DNA of 64,000 nt from Acanthacorydalis orientalis (Eukaryota; Arthropoda; Insecta; Megaloptera; Corydalidae). The notes beneath the pieces were generated by a model. The model was not told the origin of the DNA. It saw only the letters and a list, made by a program, of their open reading frames with translations, and did not search any database. The stretch is taken from positions 44,890,662-44,954,661 of the forward strand of contig CM068315.1 in assembly GCA_034766995.1 (NCBI GenBank), read 5' to 3'. The translations under genes and the position numbers were made by a program. Within the stretch, counting starts at the first letter, position 1. Every line of letters starts with the position of its first letter. Below, in pieces: positions 44,483 through 55,787 of this stretch.

Positions 44483-45329
44483 CTTAAAAATATATTATAA
44501 TGGATAAGACATAGAAAATAATTTTCTGTTATGAATCAGATCAACTATTAATTCCAATCTATGTATGCGCAGGACTAGTCATTCTATTTAAATATGAATC
44601 GTTTTATAATAAAACAGTCGAACTTCACATGCACACAGATGTAACCTTTTTACTCTCGTGCAAACAGCGACCGTTCTATCGTCCATCCACCTATCTCTTC
44701 AGTCACTATCAAGTGTGCTTTTACCGCTTCTTCCTATGCAACAATGCGATAGCTGAAAGTACAGACATATAGTGGATGCTATATGTCTCTATATATACAG
44801 ACATATATACTATAAAGCTCTCAACTGAATTGTTAGACTCGGTCGAGTGATGTCAAAGACAAAGGCAATACGAGAGCTTCGTAGGGTTGGTGTACAAAGT
44901 TGGTCGCCTCTCAAAATATGTTTGCAATAGGAGAACGTTAGGTTGGGTGGGACTAAATGCTGTCTTTCGCACCCTAAATCCCATATACAATTTCTATCTA
45001 CGATTATATCGTTGCATCAACAACTGTACAGTAGACCAACTGAAATGTTTTTATTACACTTCTTCATCTCTTTAGTTTTTTTATGTGCTTTTATCTTTTT
45101 TTTGGCTTGTCAATTTCAGTTTAAATAGTACTTAATCTATATCATCTATTATATTTTATAAAAAAAATATAAATATGTAATTTAATTTATAATTAAACAA
45201 TTTAGAAATCATACAGTATATGAAAGTAATTATTATATCATGAAAGAAATGTTAATATACAAAGTAAGTTTTTAAACATCGGAATAATTTTTATATTATT
45301 TTTGGTATTTTAAATAAATTCAGTTTTAT
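44483..45329. other. Unique DNA with a lower-AT part at about 44600-45010
   Basis: No domain in the frames 44887-45128. A hairpin AGACATATAG / CTATATGTCT (10-bp arms, 6-bp loop) lies at about 44764-44789. Confidence 0.35.
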
Positions 45330-45610
45330 GATTGAATTTTTCACTTCTCACAAATCATCAGAAAACGATCTTCTGATCAAAAATGTTCAATAATCAATTA
45401 TTGATTATTTTTGATTATAATTATTTTGAAGGCTATGTTTTCATCTTCAAAGCATTGAAGTACAGAAAAAAATAGTTTTGCCGATGATTGTGAAATGATT
45501 TTTAATCAAAAAATGACGAATAATCAATTATTGGATATTTTGTCACAAAAAATATTTTGTAGTTTCTGTGAGAATGAAAAATTCACTTTTGAAACAAAAT
45601 ATGCTCTTCG
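45330..45610. repeat. R1 inverted pair (+ then -)
   Basis: The plus half has TCTGATCAAAAATGTTCAAT, AATCAATTATTGATTATTTT and CATCTTCAAAGCATTGAAGT. The minus half has GCCGATGATTGTGAAATGAT, CGAATAATCAATTATTGGAT, TTTTGTAGTTTCTGTGAGAA and AAATTCACTTTTG. It is the best-preserved example of the pair arrangement. Confidence 0.8.
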
Positions 45611-46323
45611 AAGACCTTTTAATTTTTTATATGAACAAAAAACCTAATATAAACAGTCTGATATTTAGATAATTATTTTTTATGCATTGGATTGTTTTAA
45701 TTTGTTGTTTAAGTGGATTTTAGTGGCAAAAAGTCTTCAAAACTTTGTTTTTTAGTTTTTGTGTATTTAAATATTTTATTTTTTTGCAGAATGATTGCAA
45801 TTTATTTAAAGTAACCCTACTATTCATTGCAGATCTATAATTGATCAGATTTTTGTTATTTTAATCTCTTAAATGTATGTTGAAGTTTTCAGTTACTTTT
45901 CTTCAAAAAAGTAAAATTTCTAATATACCGTTTTCTCGGAAACTAATTACCTTGCTACCATGAAAATTTCTTTTTCTTTACAACATACTACTATATACAG
46001 CCTGTATTTAAATAAAAAAAATTAGTTAAATAACTAGTTTTTCATAAATTAATTTTTTACTTCTCCAAAACCACAAAAACTGATTAAATAATTGAAACTA
46101 TTCATAGTTAATAGCACAAAAAACATCTTAAATGATCATAGAGGAGAAATAAGTAGGACAAATATTTGAATTCGAACTCAATTGATTAATGTGTTCAATT
46201 AATAAATGTCTAAGATATTTCAAAAGAATAATTCCATTTTAATGCTAATAAATGTTAAAATTGGTTTAAAGCTAACAGTTTAATAAAAATAAAACCTCAT
46301 CTATAAATGCTTTATTTTTTAAA
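45611..46323. other. AT-rich DNA with faint R1-like traces
   Basis: A weak R1-like piece occurs at about 46035-46095. No gene seen. Confidence 0.35.
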
Positions 46324-46775
46324 ATCCGTTAATTAGATTAAAAGCTACGGTCTTGCAAATTTGAACATTGATTTTCACGTTGTGTCATCATTAAAAGACG
46401 AATATCTCGAAAACTTTTTATCGTACGATAGAAACTAAAATATCTACGGATAAAGCTTTTAAAGCTCTATAAGAAAGCTTACATTCACGTTTTTAATTTT
46501 TAACAATTTTTAGAAATTAAGCTATCAATTTTTCAACATCTCCAAAATTCAAAATTCCCAGAAAAACTCTTGTGGAACGTGTAAGAAACCACATAAAACG
46601 TAAAGCGGTGGAAGAGGGAAGGCCAGAGATTTTGAACAAAATTGTTTTCACCTCATCTGAAAAAATGAAATTGTATTTTTTTAAACAACGTAAAATATTT
46701 TCACTTCTCTAGCTCGACATAATTCTACATAAACTGCAGCGATTTTGTACATACATAACCCCCATTTTTTTAAAA
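46324..46775 (+). repeat. R5 dispersed repeat, copy a
   Basis: It aligns over nearly its whole length with 59368-59868 on the opposite strand. Shared words include GTTAATTAGATTAAAAGCTA, CATTGATTTTCACGTTGTGT, GAATATCTCGAAAAC, AATTAAGCTATCAA, CAGAAAAACT and TTCACTTCTCTAGC. No terminal repeats were found, so the boundaries are those of the similarity. Confidence 0.75.
46554..46712 (+). pseudogene. R5 small basic frame, copy a (start codon lost)
   Basis: The frame is open for 52 codons: IPRKTLVERVRNHIKRKAVE, EGRPEILNKIVFTSSEKMKL, then YFFKQRKIFSLL and TAG. It corresponds to the 73-codon frame of copy b (59416-59637), where MPRKTDAERVR is preceded by ATG. Here the ATG is ATT. Length differences between the copies in this part are whole codons up to the shared EKMKLY. 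R5 resembles arginine/lysine-rich K-T/S-x-A-E-R-x-R motifs that I recall from predicted arthropod proteins; function unknown. Confidence 0.5.
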
Positions 46776-47645
46776 AAAATTGTAATAATATTAAAACAAA
46801 AACTTCAATGTCTGTGCTTGATTTCATGTAGATATCGAGTTCATTTACTGGATGTTTACCGTACGTCAATGATGGTTTTATTCTTGATGTGCTCATGCAA
46901 AGGGGTAAAAACCACTCCCTTCTCTGAAACATATTACCTTATCAACGCACATTGCATTGTATGAGGTACGAGTGAACCAGCAACGTCAGTGAGAATGTAT
47001 TGCCGCGAGTACGAGGGCACTAATTATCCCCACCAAGTATGATAACAACTTCCTAACTGTCCTTAAATTGTGATTTATATTACTAGTTAGAAAGCACGCG
47101 TAGTCATTTGCTCTATTATATTATGAATGTGATGATGTGTGGACGTGATGTTTCGGTCATTGTGTCGAACGAAATGTTAAATTTTGATATTTCACTAACA
47201 AATGGCTTTTGTTTCCATCGTCGACGGGGCTTTTTTACGAGTCCGTGAAGTGAGCTTTCAGACTCACTAGAACATTTGCTTTAGTAATTTATCTGTTCAC
47301 GTTTTGTTCGTCTAATGTTTGCTTATTCTATGAGCACGAATTATTCATGCCTGTTTCAATGCTTTTATTATTTCTTTTAATTAATTATTATATCACAAAC
47401 ACACATATGCGAGTGTGTGTGCGTAGAATAAATTTTTAAAAGAATGTTAAAAAAACTAAACCAAAAAGTAATTTATCATTTCCCAGTAATAATTTTATTG
47501 CAAAATAATTACATGCTACCTTTATTTGTACATCAACAGTAAATTGAAATTCAAAGTTCATGGTCTTGTGTGTCTGGTATTTTGTATAATTTCATAATAT
47601 TATCATGGAAATGTTTTACTAGTTCTTTTTGTTTATATATATAAT

Positions 47646-47648
<3 letters not shown>
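46776..47648. other. Unique DNA with a lower-AT part at about 46930-47300
   Basis: No recognisable gene. Less AT-rich than its surroundings, with an imperfect palindrome (CATCGTCGACGGGG near 47216) and no long frame. Confidence 0.35.

Positions 47649-47699
<51 letters not shown>
47649..47699. repeat. (TA)n-(GA)n compound microsatellite
   Basis: About 14 TA units followed by 11 GA units. Confidence 0.98.
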
Positions 47700-47900
47700 C
47701 AAAAGGAAGGCATTTCTCGGAAACTGATTGCAATAATTTTTTTTACTAAATTTACATAAGCTTAATTGTATACAATTGCTGTATACTATGAAAACAAATA
47801 CCTTAAATAAATATAATATCTCTCTGTTTCTTGTATAATTTATAATTAAATATATTGCATGAATCAAGTATGATTAAATATTTAACATGAAGTTGTAAGT

Positions 47901-47933
47901 GCACTTAGAATGCACTTAGAATGCACTTAGATG
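47901..47933. repeat. 11-bp tandem repeat, three units
   Basis: GCACTTAGAAT is repeated three times, the third ending GATGC. Confidence 0.9.
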
Positions 47934-48529
47934 CTATTATTGTTGCTGTAGGAAAAATAAATAATAAAAGTAAAAAATAAATACTGAGAATCATAATATG
48001 CGAGTCAGAGCAACTTTGTAATGTAATGAATTCTGTACATTGTGTATGATTTATGATTACTTAAATGTTATTTTATACATTGTAATATAAAATTATAATT
48101 GTATGTTTGTATACCTGTGATCACGTTGATACGTTGTCCTGATAATCTTCGTCCTTTTCGACTATCTGAGTGTTTATTTACTATTGTTAGTTTTGGTATA
48201 TGCAACGTCTTCAGATAGATGTTATAAAATCTTAAATAGATGTTAGAATGTAGAGTCTGGAACATCTTCCTGAAAAAGGTCGCATAAGACTAAACTAGTT
48301 GTGGAGAACACAGACACATATTTTATTTAATTGATTTTTTTCTTATTATTAATATATTTTATGTGAAAATTTTTTTTTTATATCTTTCAAATTTAATAAA
48401 TATAAAATTGAAGAATCTATTCAAAGTTCAATGGAAGTAACTTTTAAATAAATACTGTAAATATTAACACTGTTGAAAATTAAGAAGTTGAAATAAAAAA
48501 AGTTTTCATAAATAAACTTTACTCGATTT
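47934..48529. other. AT-rich unique DNA
   Basis: Nothing recognised. Confidence 0.4.
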
Positions 48530-48700
48530 AGAAAATATGTTTTTTCTGATCAGAAACGTTGAATAAATGATTATTAATCATTTTATTTATCGTGTAGGCG
48601 CATTTCGATGACGATGTTATCATCTTCAGAGCGCTGTATTAGCTCTGAGAATGTTGATATTGCCATCGAAATAGATCTCTATCGATTTGATTTACTTATT
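48530..48700 (+). repeat. R1 repeat copy (+)
   Basis: TTCTGATCAGAAACGTTGAA, ATGATTATTAATCATTTTAT, GCGCATTTCGATGACGATGT and TATCATCTTCAGAGCGCTG. The middle of the R1 unit is very well preserved. Confidence 0.8.
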
Positions 48701-48929
48701 GGATATCTTTGGAGTTTTGAAGCAAATAAAAATAAGTTGAAAAATAAAAAATTAAAGAATAATTATAATATGTAATTACGCTGATGTAATCAAAAAAAAA
48801 CTTACTCTGGTGAAAGTAAATCGGGTGGATTGAAAGATCTCTGAAAACCTTGTTAATCTTAACCTTTTGCACTGTCATTAGTGCACTGGCAGTAAATGGC
48901 GCAATAGATGCACCTACGGAGTGCAGAAA
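48701..48929. other. Unique DNA with a possible TTAA element edge
   Basis: TTAACCTTTTGCACTG (about 48859) followed by a GC-richer stretch resembles a piggyBac-type end, but no partner end was found. Confidence 0.3.
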
Positions 48930-49010
48930 GCCTAAAACGATGGGAAAATATTTTAATTTAAAACAGAGTTATGATTGAATCAATTTAAAGGCACAGAGTT
49001 ATATCTTAAA

Positions 49011-49014
<4 letters not shown>
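48930..49014 (-). mobile_element. Family-2 mariner fragment (5' end) abutting (TA)n
   Basis: GGGAAAATATTTTAATTTAA, CAGAGTTATGATTGAATCAA and TTTAAAGGCACAGAGTTATA match the family-2 leader. The terminal repeat (TTAAATCTAA) merges into the TA tract. Confidence 0.75.

Positions 49015-49084
<70 letters not shown>
49015..49084. repeat. (TA)n microsatellite, the longest in the window
   Basis: 35 uninterrupted units. Confidence 0.99.
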
Positions 49085-49087
<3 letters not shown>

Positions 49088-49199
49088 CATGTGTTAGAAA
49101 ATATAAATGAAATATGTCTATGTTTAAAAGTTAATTGTACAGATATTTCCTTTTTAAATATTTTGAGAACTTTCACAATTAATTAGTGATATTTCAGTA

Positions 49200-49350
49200 C
49201 ATTTTTTTCTCTACTTTGGCGCTTTAAAGATGATTGTATTGACAATAAAAATGATCAATAACTATTTATTATTATTTTGATCAGAAAAAGGTGTGGTTTG
49301 TGGAGTGAAAAAATAATTAATTTGTAAATGTGTATTTAGCAAGTGTTAGA
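49200..49350 (-). repeat. R1 repeat copy (-)
   Basis: CTACTTTGGCGCTTTAAAGA, AAAATGATCAATAACTATTT, TTTGATCAGAAAAAGGTGTG and GTTTGTGGAGTGAAAAAATA. Confidence 0.75.
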
Positions 49351-49983
49351 ACTGTATTATAATTAATTATTGAATTAAAAAAGTATTTTGTGTGGGCATT
49401 TTTTTCATTTATCATTTTCAATTTTTAAACCATTTTTTGTATAACGAATAAAAAACTGTTATGTTAAATGTCAGGTAAAAAAAAATATATACATACCTAT
49501 ATATATATATATATATATAATATTATTGCGACATACATTTGCGAACGAATAAACTTAAAATCGTATCGTTTGAAAACCGTTTCACATACTATTGACTTTT
49601 TTTCTCATTGATATTTTCCCTTTAACATTTTATTAACTGTCTTCTTTAGACTTCATGGTTCAGTAATAGCGTGCCACTTATTTTAGTTTCTAAAGTACGA
49701 AATCGCAATAAAAACAGTTTTCTATAAATCAATATTTATTCACTGAACGTGGTCATGGAAAAAGGAAAAAAAAACTTTCGGAAAATATCCGAATGAAAGA
49801 AAAACTTCGATACACCATCATTTTTATCGATTATCGAATTCATTCCAACGGTGGCCGCGTGACGTTGCTATCAGTAAAACATAAATATGAAACTTTTCAG
49901 TTTTCAAACTTTGCTTCAACATTTTACGATGTTTATTATACAAAATATCTACGGTACTCTAAGGTCCGTTGAGATTGAACAAG
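49351..49983. other. AT-rich unique DNA
   Basis: Includes a short TA tract at about 49500-49520. No gene recognised. Confidence 0.4.
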
Positions 49984-49990
49984 TATATAT

Positions 49991-50030
<40 letters not shown>
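49984..50030. repeat. (TA)n microsatellite with TACA interruptions
   Basis: About 20 TA units. Confidence 0.95.
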
Positions 50031-50032
<2 letters not shown>

Positions 50033-50587
50033 ATATATGTATGTAAACATCATATACAAATATACATAAATAGAAGATGAAGGAGATGCAGGCCCGTATG
50101 TAGTATTATATTTGATATTAATCAATATTGACATACAACATTTAAAGTATATAAAATGATCTATATGAGTTAATTTTTATGAAAGAACATTAAATAATTA
50201 CATTATTGTTGTATATTAGTAGTTAATATTTATTTTAAATCTTTATAAATATTTTATTTAGTCACAAACGAATTTTGTGTTCAGCAAACCTAATTGATTT
50301 TATAGTTGAAATTACAAGTATTTTTGATAGAAATAAATTTGTTATTTAAGTATATTTTTGGTTATCGCTTCTTTCTTTCTTGGAAGATTTTGTTGAATAA
50401 ATGAAGAATTATTTGTTCTTAACATTAATGAAAAGTATAAATATCATAGTATAATTATTGATATTGTTATTGAGTTTACTTTCACAAATGATTTTTTTAC
50501 TCTTTCACAGATTATAAAAATTTTTTTTTATAAATCGAAATCGAAATGTTAACAATAATCAAAATATGCATTTTGATTGTTACTTAA

Positions 50588-51258
50588 CACTTTATCTACG
50601 GGCTAATTTCACTTCAGATTGTACGTAATACGGGATCGGTTTTGCTTATCGTGTGTGTATGTATTCTGCAACTGTTAAATAAAAATATGAAACAATTGTT
50701 ACTCTGCATGAAAAGGGTGTTGAGTTAAATTATTATTAAGAGTATAAATAAAAGGATAATTATTAAATTAATTTTGTATTTACTTTATTTGGTAGAAAAA
50801 TTAAACTGTTAATAATATTTGAATGATTAGTATTTTATTAGTGTATAGTAGCGCTCGTCCACTTTTTTGTCTTTGATGATCTTTTATATCTGTTTTTTTA
50901 TTTCATAATGATATCTGATCGATTCTATGACCATATACTCGAACAAATCTTCTCCAATAAATAAATTTACAACATCTGCTATGCATTCTTGTGATTTTGG
51001 CATAACTTTTATGTCGAAGTTTTCCTTAAAAGGTTCCAAAGTAATTGGTTTATCAGTCGTTGACCAAATATTATCATATTTAAAATTTTTTGAATGTACA
51101 GTAAAACACTGTCAATACTCAAAGCAAAATATTGAGTAATCAGAATGCAGTTTTACGCATTTAGCGCCTCTATAAGAAAACGGAATAGAAAAAAACGATT
51201 ATTATGTCGATCAACATTGACGAAAATAGCCTATTGATAGGCTTCACGTAGTAAAGTG
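50588..51258 (-). mobile_element. piggyBac-type element inserted in an R1 unit
   Basis: TTAA on both sides (50584-50587, 51259-51262). The inverted termini CACTTTATCTACGGGC and the complement CACTTTACTACGTG differ by a one-base slip. It is 671 bp and carries a decayed transposase fragment on the minus strand. Joining the flanks at one TTAA restores a continuous R1 unit (GATTGTTACTTAAGAGCATT, like GATTGTTGTTTATGCGCATT elsewhere). Confidence 0.88.
50884..51111 (-). pseudogene. piggyBac transposase N-terminal fragment
   Basis: The minus-strand frame reads KYDNIWSTTDKPITLEPFKE, NFDIKVMPKSQECIADVVNL, FIGEDLFEYMVIESIRYHYE, IKKQI and a stop. W followed by F...P.S..C...V...F...DLFE..V.ES.RY is the typical beginning of the piggyBac transposase domain. 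The catalytic domain is absent. The overlapping plus-strand frame (50927-51139) is a shadow. Confidence 0.7.
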
Positions 51259-52176
51259 TTAAGAGCATTTTAATCGTTAATCTAGGTGTCTTTAATAGCT
51301 ATTTTTCTATGTTCTTAAGTTTTCTATCCTATGAGAAAGAAAGAAGAGAAACTTTGGATTAAATTTTATTTTTCAAACACAAAAAAGATAGCAAATATCA
51401 CAATATATTTTTTGGCACTGTGCCTAAATTAATTTTCACTAATGATTGTTCTATTTGCTCACAAACTACACATTATTTTGTAAAAAAAAAAACATGGAAA
51501 ATTAATCATTTTTGATTATCGCTTATGCTTATTTCTATCTAAAAGGTAGAGAAAAATCTGTTCCTTAACATGGTTTTAGTGCTCTTATTCTTCAATTTCT
51601 CTTGTGCTTCTAGTGTTCTAAAAAAGAAAGGAAGTAAATTTTAAAGTATTTTCAGTTTTTAAACACAATAAATCACAATATGATTTTTGGCACTCTGACT
51701 TAATTCACTTTCACAAATGTTTTATTGTTCACTTACAGACTACACCTTTTTTCAATCGAAAAGTTTCAGAAATTGATTATTGATAATTTTTTATTATTTC
51801 ATATTTTTATTTCAAACTATAAGATTTTGAAAAACGTCTTTTATCCATTATTTTGCTTTCGTGCTCTTAATACTCTTATAAAGAAAAAAAGACAATTTGA
51901 AGAAATTTTAGTTTTTAAATACAATAAATATTATAAATACCACAGTACAGTTTTTAACACTGTCATGAATGAATTTTTCACTCTTCTATAAAGTACAAAC
52001 AATTTTTCGACTTAATCATTTTTAATTGTTGTTTATGCGTATTTTGACCACTAAATTAAAAAAAATCTGTAGCGTCTCATTTTTTTGAACCATAACGCTC
52101 TGTGGGAAAAGGAAGAAAGAATTTTTTGTTCTTAAAATAAATAAAAACAATAAAAAAAATCATATATCACAATATA

Positions 52177-52365
52177 CTTAGGAACGTGTGCAGTGCTTTC
52201 GATACTATGAGACACAGGGGCCCATGACTCATACTTCATTGGTGTTCGATTTATAGTGGTGGTGGCTAAGAGCTTTAGGCGATGCAATCAAAAATTGTGA
52301 GAGGCCACTGAACTGGGGTGCTCCAAGCGCACGCTGATGGCACGGCCTATAGCCAGTCTAGCAGA
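52177..52365. mobile_element. SINE-like insertion with a 13-bp target duplication
   Basis: A 189-bp GC-richer segment is flanked by ATATCACAATATA (52164-52176) and ATATCATAATATA (52366-52378), 12 of 13 identical. It interrupts the R1 array and is unrelated to R1. A long duplication suggests target-primed retroposition. TGTTCGATTTAT near 52237 is faintly like a pol III B box, and no A-rich tail is seen. Identity unresolved. Confidence 0.5.
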
Positions 52366-52601
52366 ATATCATAATATAGTTTTTTGATGGTGCTTAAATT
52401 CACATTCACAAATTAATTTCTCACTACCTCACTAGATGGAAAAAAACTATTTTTCTTTATTAGAGAATGATAGCATTAGCTTTATCTGAGAATGATAGCA
52501 ACGCCATCGACATGCTTATAAACATTAATCAAAAATAATCAATTAGTGAACACTTTTGAACTGAATTCTTTTTACTATTCTTCAGGTTGTGAAATTTTTA
52601 T

Positions 52602-52988
52602 TGATGAAAATCTAAAGTTTTCTTATTTGATGGAATTATAATATTCTTAGTATACTCGTAAACACCCTTGCGGAGTACTTCACTACCAAGTTAACAAATA
52701 ATTCTCGACATTTCTTCCTAATTATCATAATTTAATCTTATTCGGACAATGAAGAGAGTGACTTGTTATTGATTCATTCAGATTTCTTCTAGAAATTAAT
52801 ATCTAAGTCAGGCAAGAAGTAACCATTTAATGCATCACTAGGACAAACTTGTATTATTTGACACTATATTTTGTAAAAATCCCTTTAATAAATTTATATT
52901 TCTTTAAACAAAGGTTTTTTTCTCAATTACTATAAATATTTTATTAAATTCGAATGTATTTTTTATCTTTTAACTTGATCGACTTTTA
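52602..52988. other. AT-rich unique DNA
   Basis: Nothing recognised. Confidence 0.4.
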
Positions 52989-53520
52989 TTAGGTCCACAA
53001 ATTAAATCGGTACCTTTTTTATAGAAAATGAATGTTTACGAAAAATTAGAATACATTTAAATCCTCAAAATAACTCCCATTACTTTGTATAACAGCTCCA
53101 GCTGTCTGTAACTGATAAATTCCTTGTCGAAAAAAATGGCAGGTCTGATCGATGAAGTCGTGATGCATTTTTGGTACTCTTCCAATGTTTTAGCATTTTT
53201 TGTATGTATCATTAGTCACAGTACCTTCCTCTAAAGTTGAATAAATCATTCCTGCGGCCTCGACACCATTTTTTTCAACTGAAGTGCGAAAAGTATGCAA
53301 TGTTTAATATGCATATTTTTGGACACCATTGTGTCCACTACTGTTTTATAAGGTTTTGCCTATTGGTTGACAAAGATATATAGTATTTTAAATGTTAAAG
53401 TTTGCAATTAAAAAACATAAAACGACGAGAAAATATATTTTTAATATTTTTATATATTTAATTCAAAACAGAGTTATGACTGATTCAATTTAAAGGCACT
53501 GAATTAATTTTTACAGGTAA
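52989..53520 (-). mobile_element. Family-2 deleted mariner, copy e
   Basis: 532 bp between TA dinucleotides (52987-52988, 53521-53522). The ends are TTAGGTCCACAAATTAAATC and the complement of TTACCTGTAAAAATTAATTC. It has the best-preserved structure of family 2. Confidence 0.92.
53050..53329 (-). pseudogene. Mariner transposase, N- and C-termini fused (copy e)
   Basis: The ATG at 53329 reads MVSKNMHIKHCILFALQLKK, then after a frameshift NGVEAAGMIYSTLEEGTVTN, the start of the DNA-binding domain. The catalytic region is missing. The end reads FRQGIYQLQTAGAVIQSNGS, then YFEDLNVF and a stop, the usual mariner C-terminus. Confidence 0.85.
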
Positions 53521-53769
53521 TATGTTATAGCCGCATGTTATAAGGTGAGTTATGGTTGATTTACTGAACTAACAATTCGCAAGAAGTATCTGAAACTCTT
53601 CAACGATACTCGTACGAATTTATTATTTAATAAAATAAATATTTGTTTCAAACTTTTGTTCTTGTTTGAAAGATTTCTCTGAATATAGAATTCATATTTT
53701 TACTGTGTTTACAAATAATGAAACTCGGTATTATTTGATGAAATGAATCCAAACATATTATTTATTAAA

Positions 53770-53870
53770 ATTTTTTATTTTCACAAGTGAATTTTTCACA
53801 TATCCCACATACAACTATATTTTTTTGTATTCAAAAATGTTCAATAATTTTTTTTTATAGTTTATGAAAA
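53770..53870 (+). repeat. R1 repeat copy (+), partial
   Basis: TCACAAGTGAATTTTTCACA, TATCCCACATACAACTATAT and TATTCAAAAATGTTCAATAA. Confidence 0.65.
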
Positions 53871-54015
53871 GTTTATTAAGGAAAGTAAATTTAGTACCAG
53901 TGCGAAAAACAACGATGTGATAAAATAACTTAATTTTATATATTTTACTTAAGAAAATTGAAAATTTTGATTTAAAATACGGCTTCTAAGCAATAGTCAC
54001 ATATGTTTGATTTTA

Positions 54016-54511
54016 TTAGATGTATTGATTAATTTGGTACATTTTTTAATAAAACATGAATGTAACTGAAAAATGAAACACATTTCAGTCCTCAAAATAT
54101 TTTTCATTTGTATAACTTTCCTCCATCTGTCGGGTAACTGACGAATCTCTTATAGAAAAAAATATGGCGGCCTCGAGTCAATAAAGTCGTAATGCTTTTT
54201 CGATACTTCTTCCACTGTTTTAACATTATTGTATGTTTTATGTGTCGCAATACTTTCCCCCAAAACTGAAAAAAAATCATTCCAACTTTTTGTCAACTGG
54301 ATTGTGAAAAGCTTCACAATGCCTAATATGCTTCATTTCGGATGCCATCGTGGTTACTACTGTTTTGTGAGGTTATGCCAATTGCTTGACCAATAAATGT
54401 AGTGTTTTTAAATGTTAAGTTTGGAATTTCAAAATCATAAAATGACAAAGTATTTTAATTTAAAAAAAATTACGACTGATTCAATTTAAAGGCACAATTT
54501 TTTATAACTTT
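54016..54511 (-). mobile_element. Family-2 deleted mariner, copy f
   Basis: Starts TTAGATGTATTGATTAATTT after TA, with the same fused transposase (complement of ATGGCATCCGAAATGAAGCA at the start; RQLPDRWRKVIQ-like at the end). The 5' terminal repeat (GGCACAATTTTTTATAACTT) runs directly into the (TA)n at 54512. Confidence 0.88.
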
Positions 54512-54526
54512 TATATATATATATAT

Positions 54527-54558
<32 letters not shown>

Positions 54559-54580
54559 GTATGTATATATATATATATAT
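54512..54580. repeat. (TA)n-(CA)n compound microsatellite
   Basis: TA, CA, TA, TATG and TA blocks in succession. Confidence 0.97.
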
Positions 54581-55510
54581 GGAAATAAATGGATATATAG
54601 ATGTGTATATAAGATAACTTATATTAAAAAAAGAAAAAATCTTTTAAATATTCAACGCGAGGCTCGTTTACTGAAAATAACAATTCTCGATCGGTACATT
54701 TTATTTGAAAACTATAAATTTCAACTAAGCCATTATGTATTTTCCCATAACGATACGTCCGAACGAGCGAACACAAAGAAATTAACAAAGAAATGTGGGA
54801 AACGAACATTTTTCATTTGACATTTATTAGTTACCTGATAAATATATATGGATAACTATTCCATAATACATGAGAATTGAAAGAATCGTAAATCTGTCGA
54901 CCGGTATTCGTTCTTGTGCATTTGATAAATGAACGTTATTATAGAAATTAGTTCGTATAATATTTGTTTATTTATCGGACGGATATAGAAAATAATTTAA
55001 CAATGTAGTGATACTAACAATGAGGAAAGTTATTGTATATATTCATTTTTTTAGAGTTTATCGCAATGATTATTAGAATTAAAAAATGATCAATAATAAA
55101 GTTATTTTTGTTTTTAACGTTTATAAACTAAAAAAAAGAATAAATCAAAAGAAAAATTAGAACATTAGTTCTTACAAATTTAGACTCGATTTAGAAATTT
55201 GTACACAACTAGCAAGAAAAATATCTATTTGAGTTTGATTTATAATTTCATATTTATATTGTCACAGAATTTAATTGTTTTATATCATGATTAATACAGA
55301 TTTGAAATATTATTGAATGTCTGTTTTTTCTGAGTAGTTTATTTTTTGCCTGGCGTGTTTGAAGAAATATTTTTAATGACTATTTTTTATTTTAAAAATA
55401 TTTTATCGTACATTATATATTCTTTAGGAAGGATTCAAATGTTGTTAAATAAAATCAGTATAATTAGTTTTTAAAGTTACATTTTAGAGCAGTGATTATA
55501 TAAAAATGTA
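54581..55510. other. AT-rich unique DNA
   Basis: A weak R1-like piece near 55080-55130. The frame 54557-54820 starts inside the TA tract and has no recognisable domain. Confidence 0.4.
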
Positions 55511-55518
55511 TATCAGAG

Positions 55519-55772
55519 CAGTGGCGTAGACAGAATTTCTTGAAAGAGGGTATGCTATTTTAACTAAGTTTAAAAATCAGATTATTAAGAATGCAAATTA
55601 TAAATGCACATACATTATTATATATTTATTTGCTACTAAAACTACAATCAATTTAAATTCAATTTTTTGCGACACCCTCCTATCAACATTATTCTTTCGC
55701 TCGCTTACTTTCAAGTATTTTTCAATTGAAGAGTTTGTATACATCAAAACATTCCCCTTGTCTACGTCACTC
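55519..55772. mobile_element. Non-autonomous hAT element, 8-bp target duplication
   Basis: The termini CAGTGGCGTAGACA and the complement of GAGTGACGTAGACA are the common CAGTGGCGTA type. They are flanked by TATCAGAG (55511-55518) and TATCATAG (55773-55780), 7 of 8 identical. 254 bp, no coding sequence. Confidence 0.88.
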
Positions 55773-55787
55773 TATCATAGTAATATA

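Larger units (their letters stand above)
50450..52600 (+). repeat. Degenerate tandem array of R1 units, ending in an inverted unit
   Basis: Unit landmarks (TTTTTGGCACTGTGCC, TTTTCACTCTTC-like, the CATTTTTGATTGT-like centre, a TTCTTAAGT / GAAAGAAAGAA end and ATATCACAATATA) recur with their first part at about 50466, 51414, 51689, 51956 and 52388. Spacing is about 275 and 267 bp where uninterrupted, and about 273 and 230 bp once the insertions at 50588 and 52177 are removed. From about 52480 the last unit is followed by a minus-orientation half. Confidence 0.75.

Noticed and set aside
48858..48930. TTAACCTTTTGCACTG as a piggyBac-type element
   Set aside because: No inverted partner or second TTAA boundary found.
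50927..51139. Plus-strand 70-codon frame
   Set aside because: Shadow of the minus-strand piggyBac fragment, which reads with family-typical words.
50450..52600. R1 tandem array as a CRISPR-like array
   Set aside because: Units are long (about 270 bp) and degenerate with no unique spacers; the DNA is eukaryotic.
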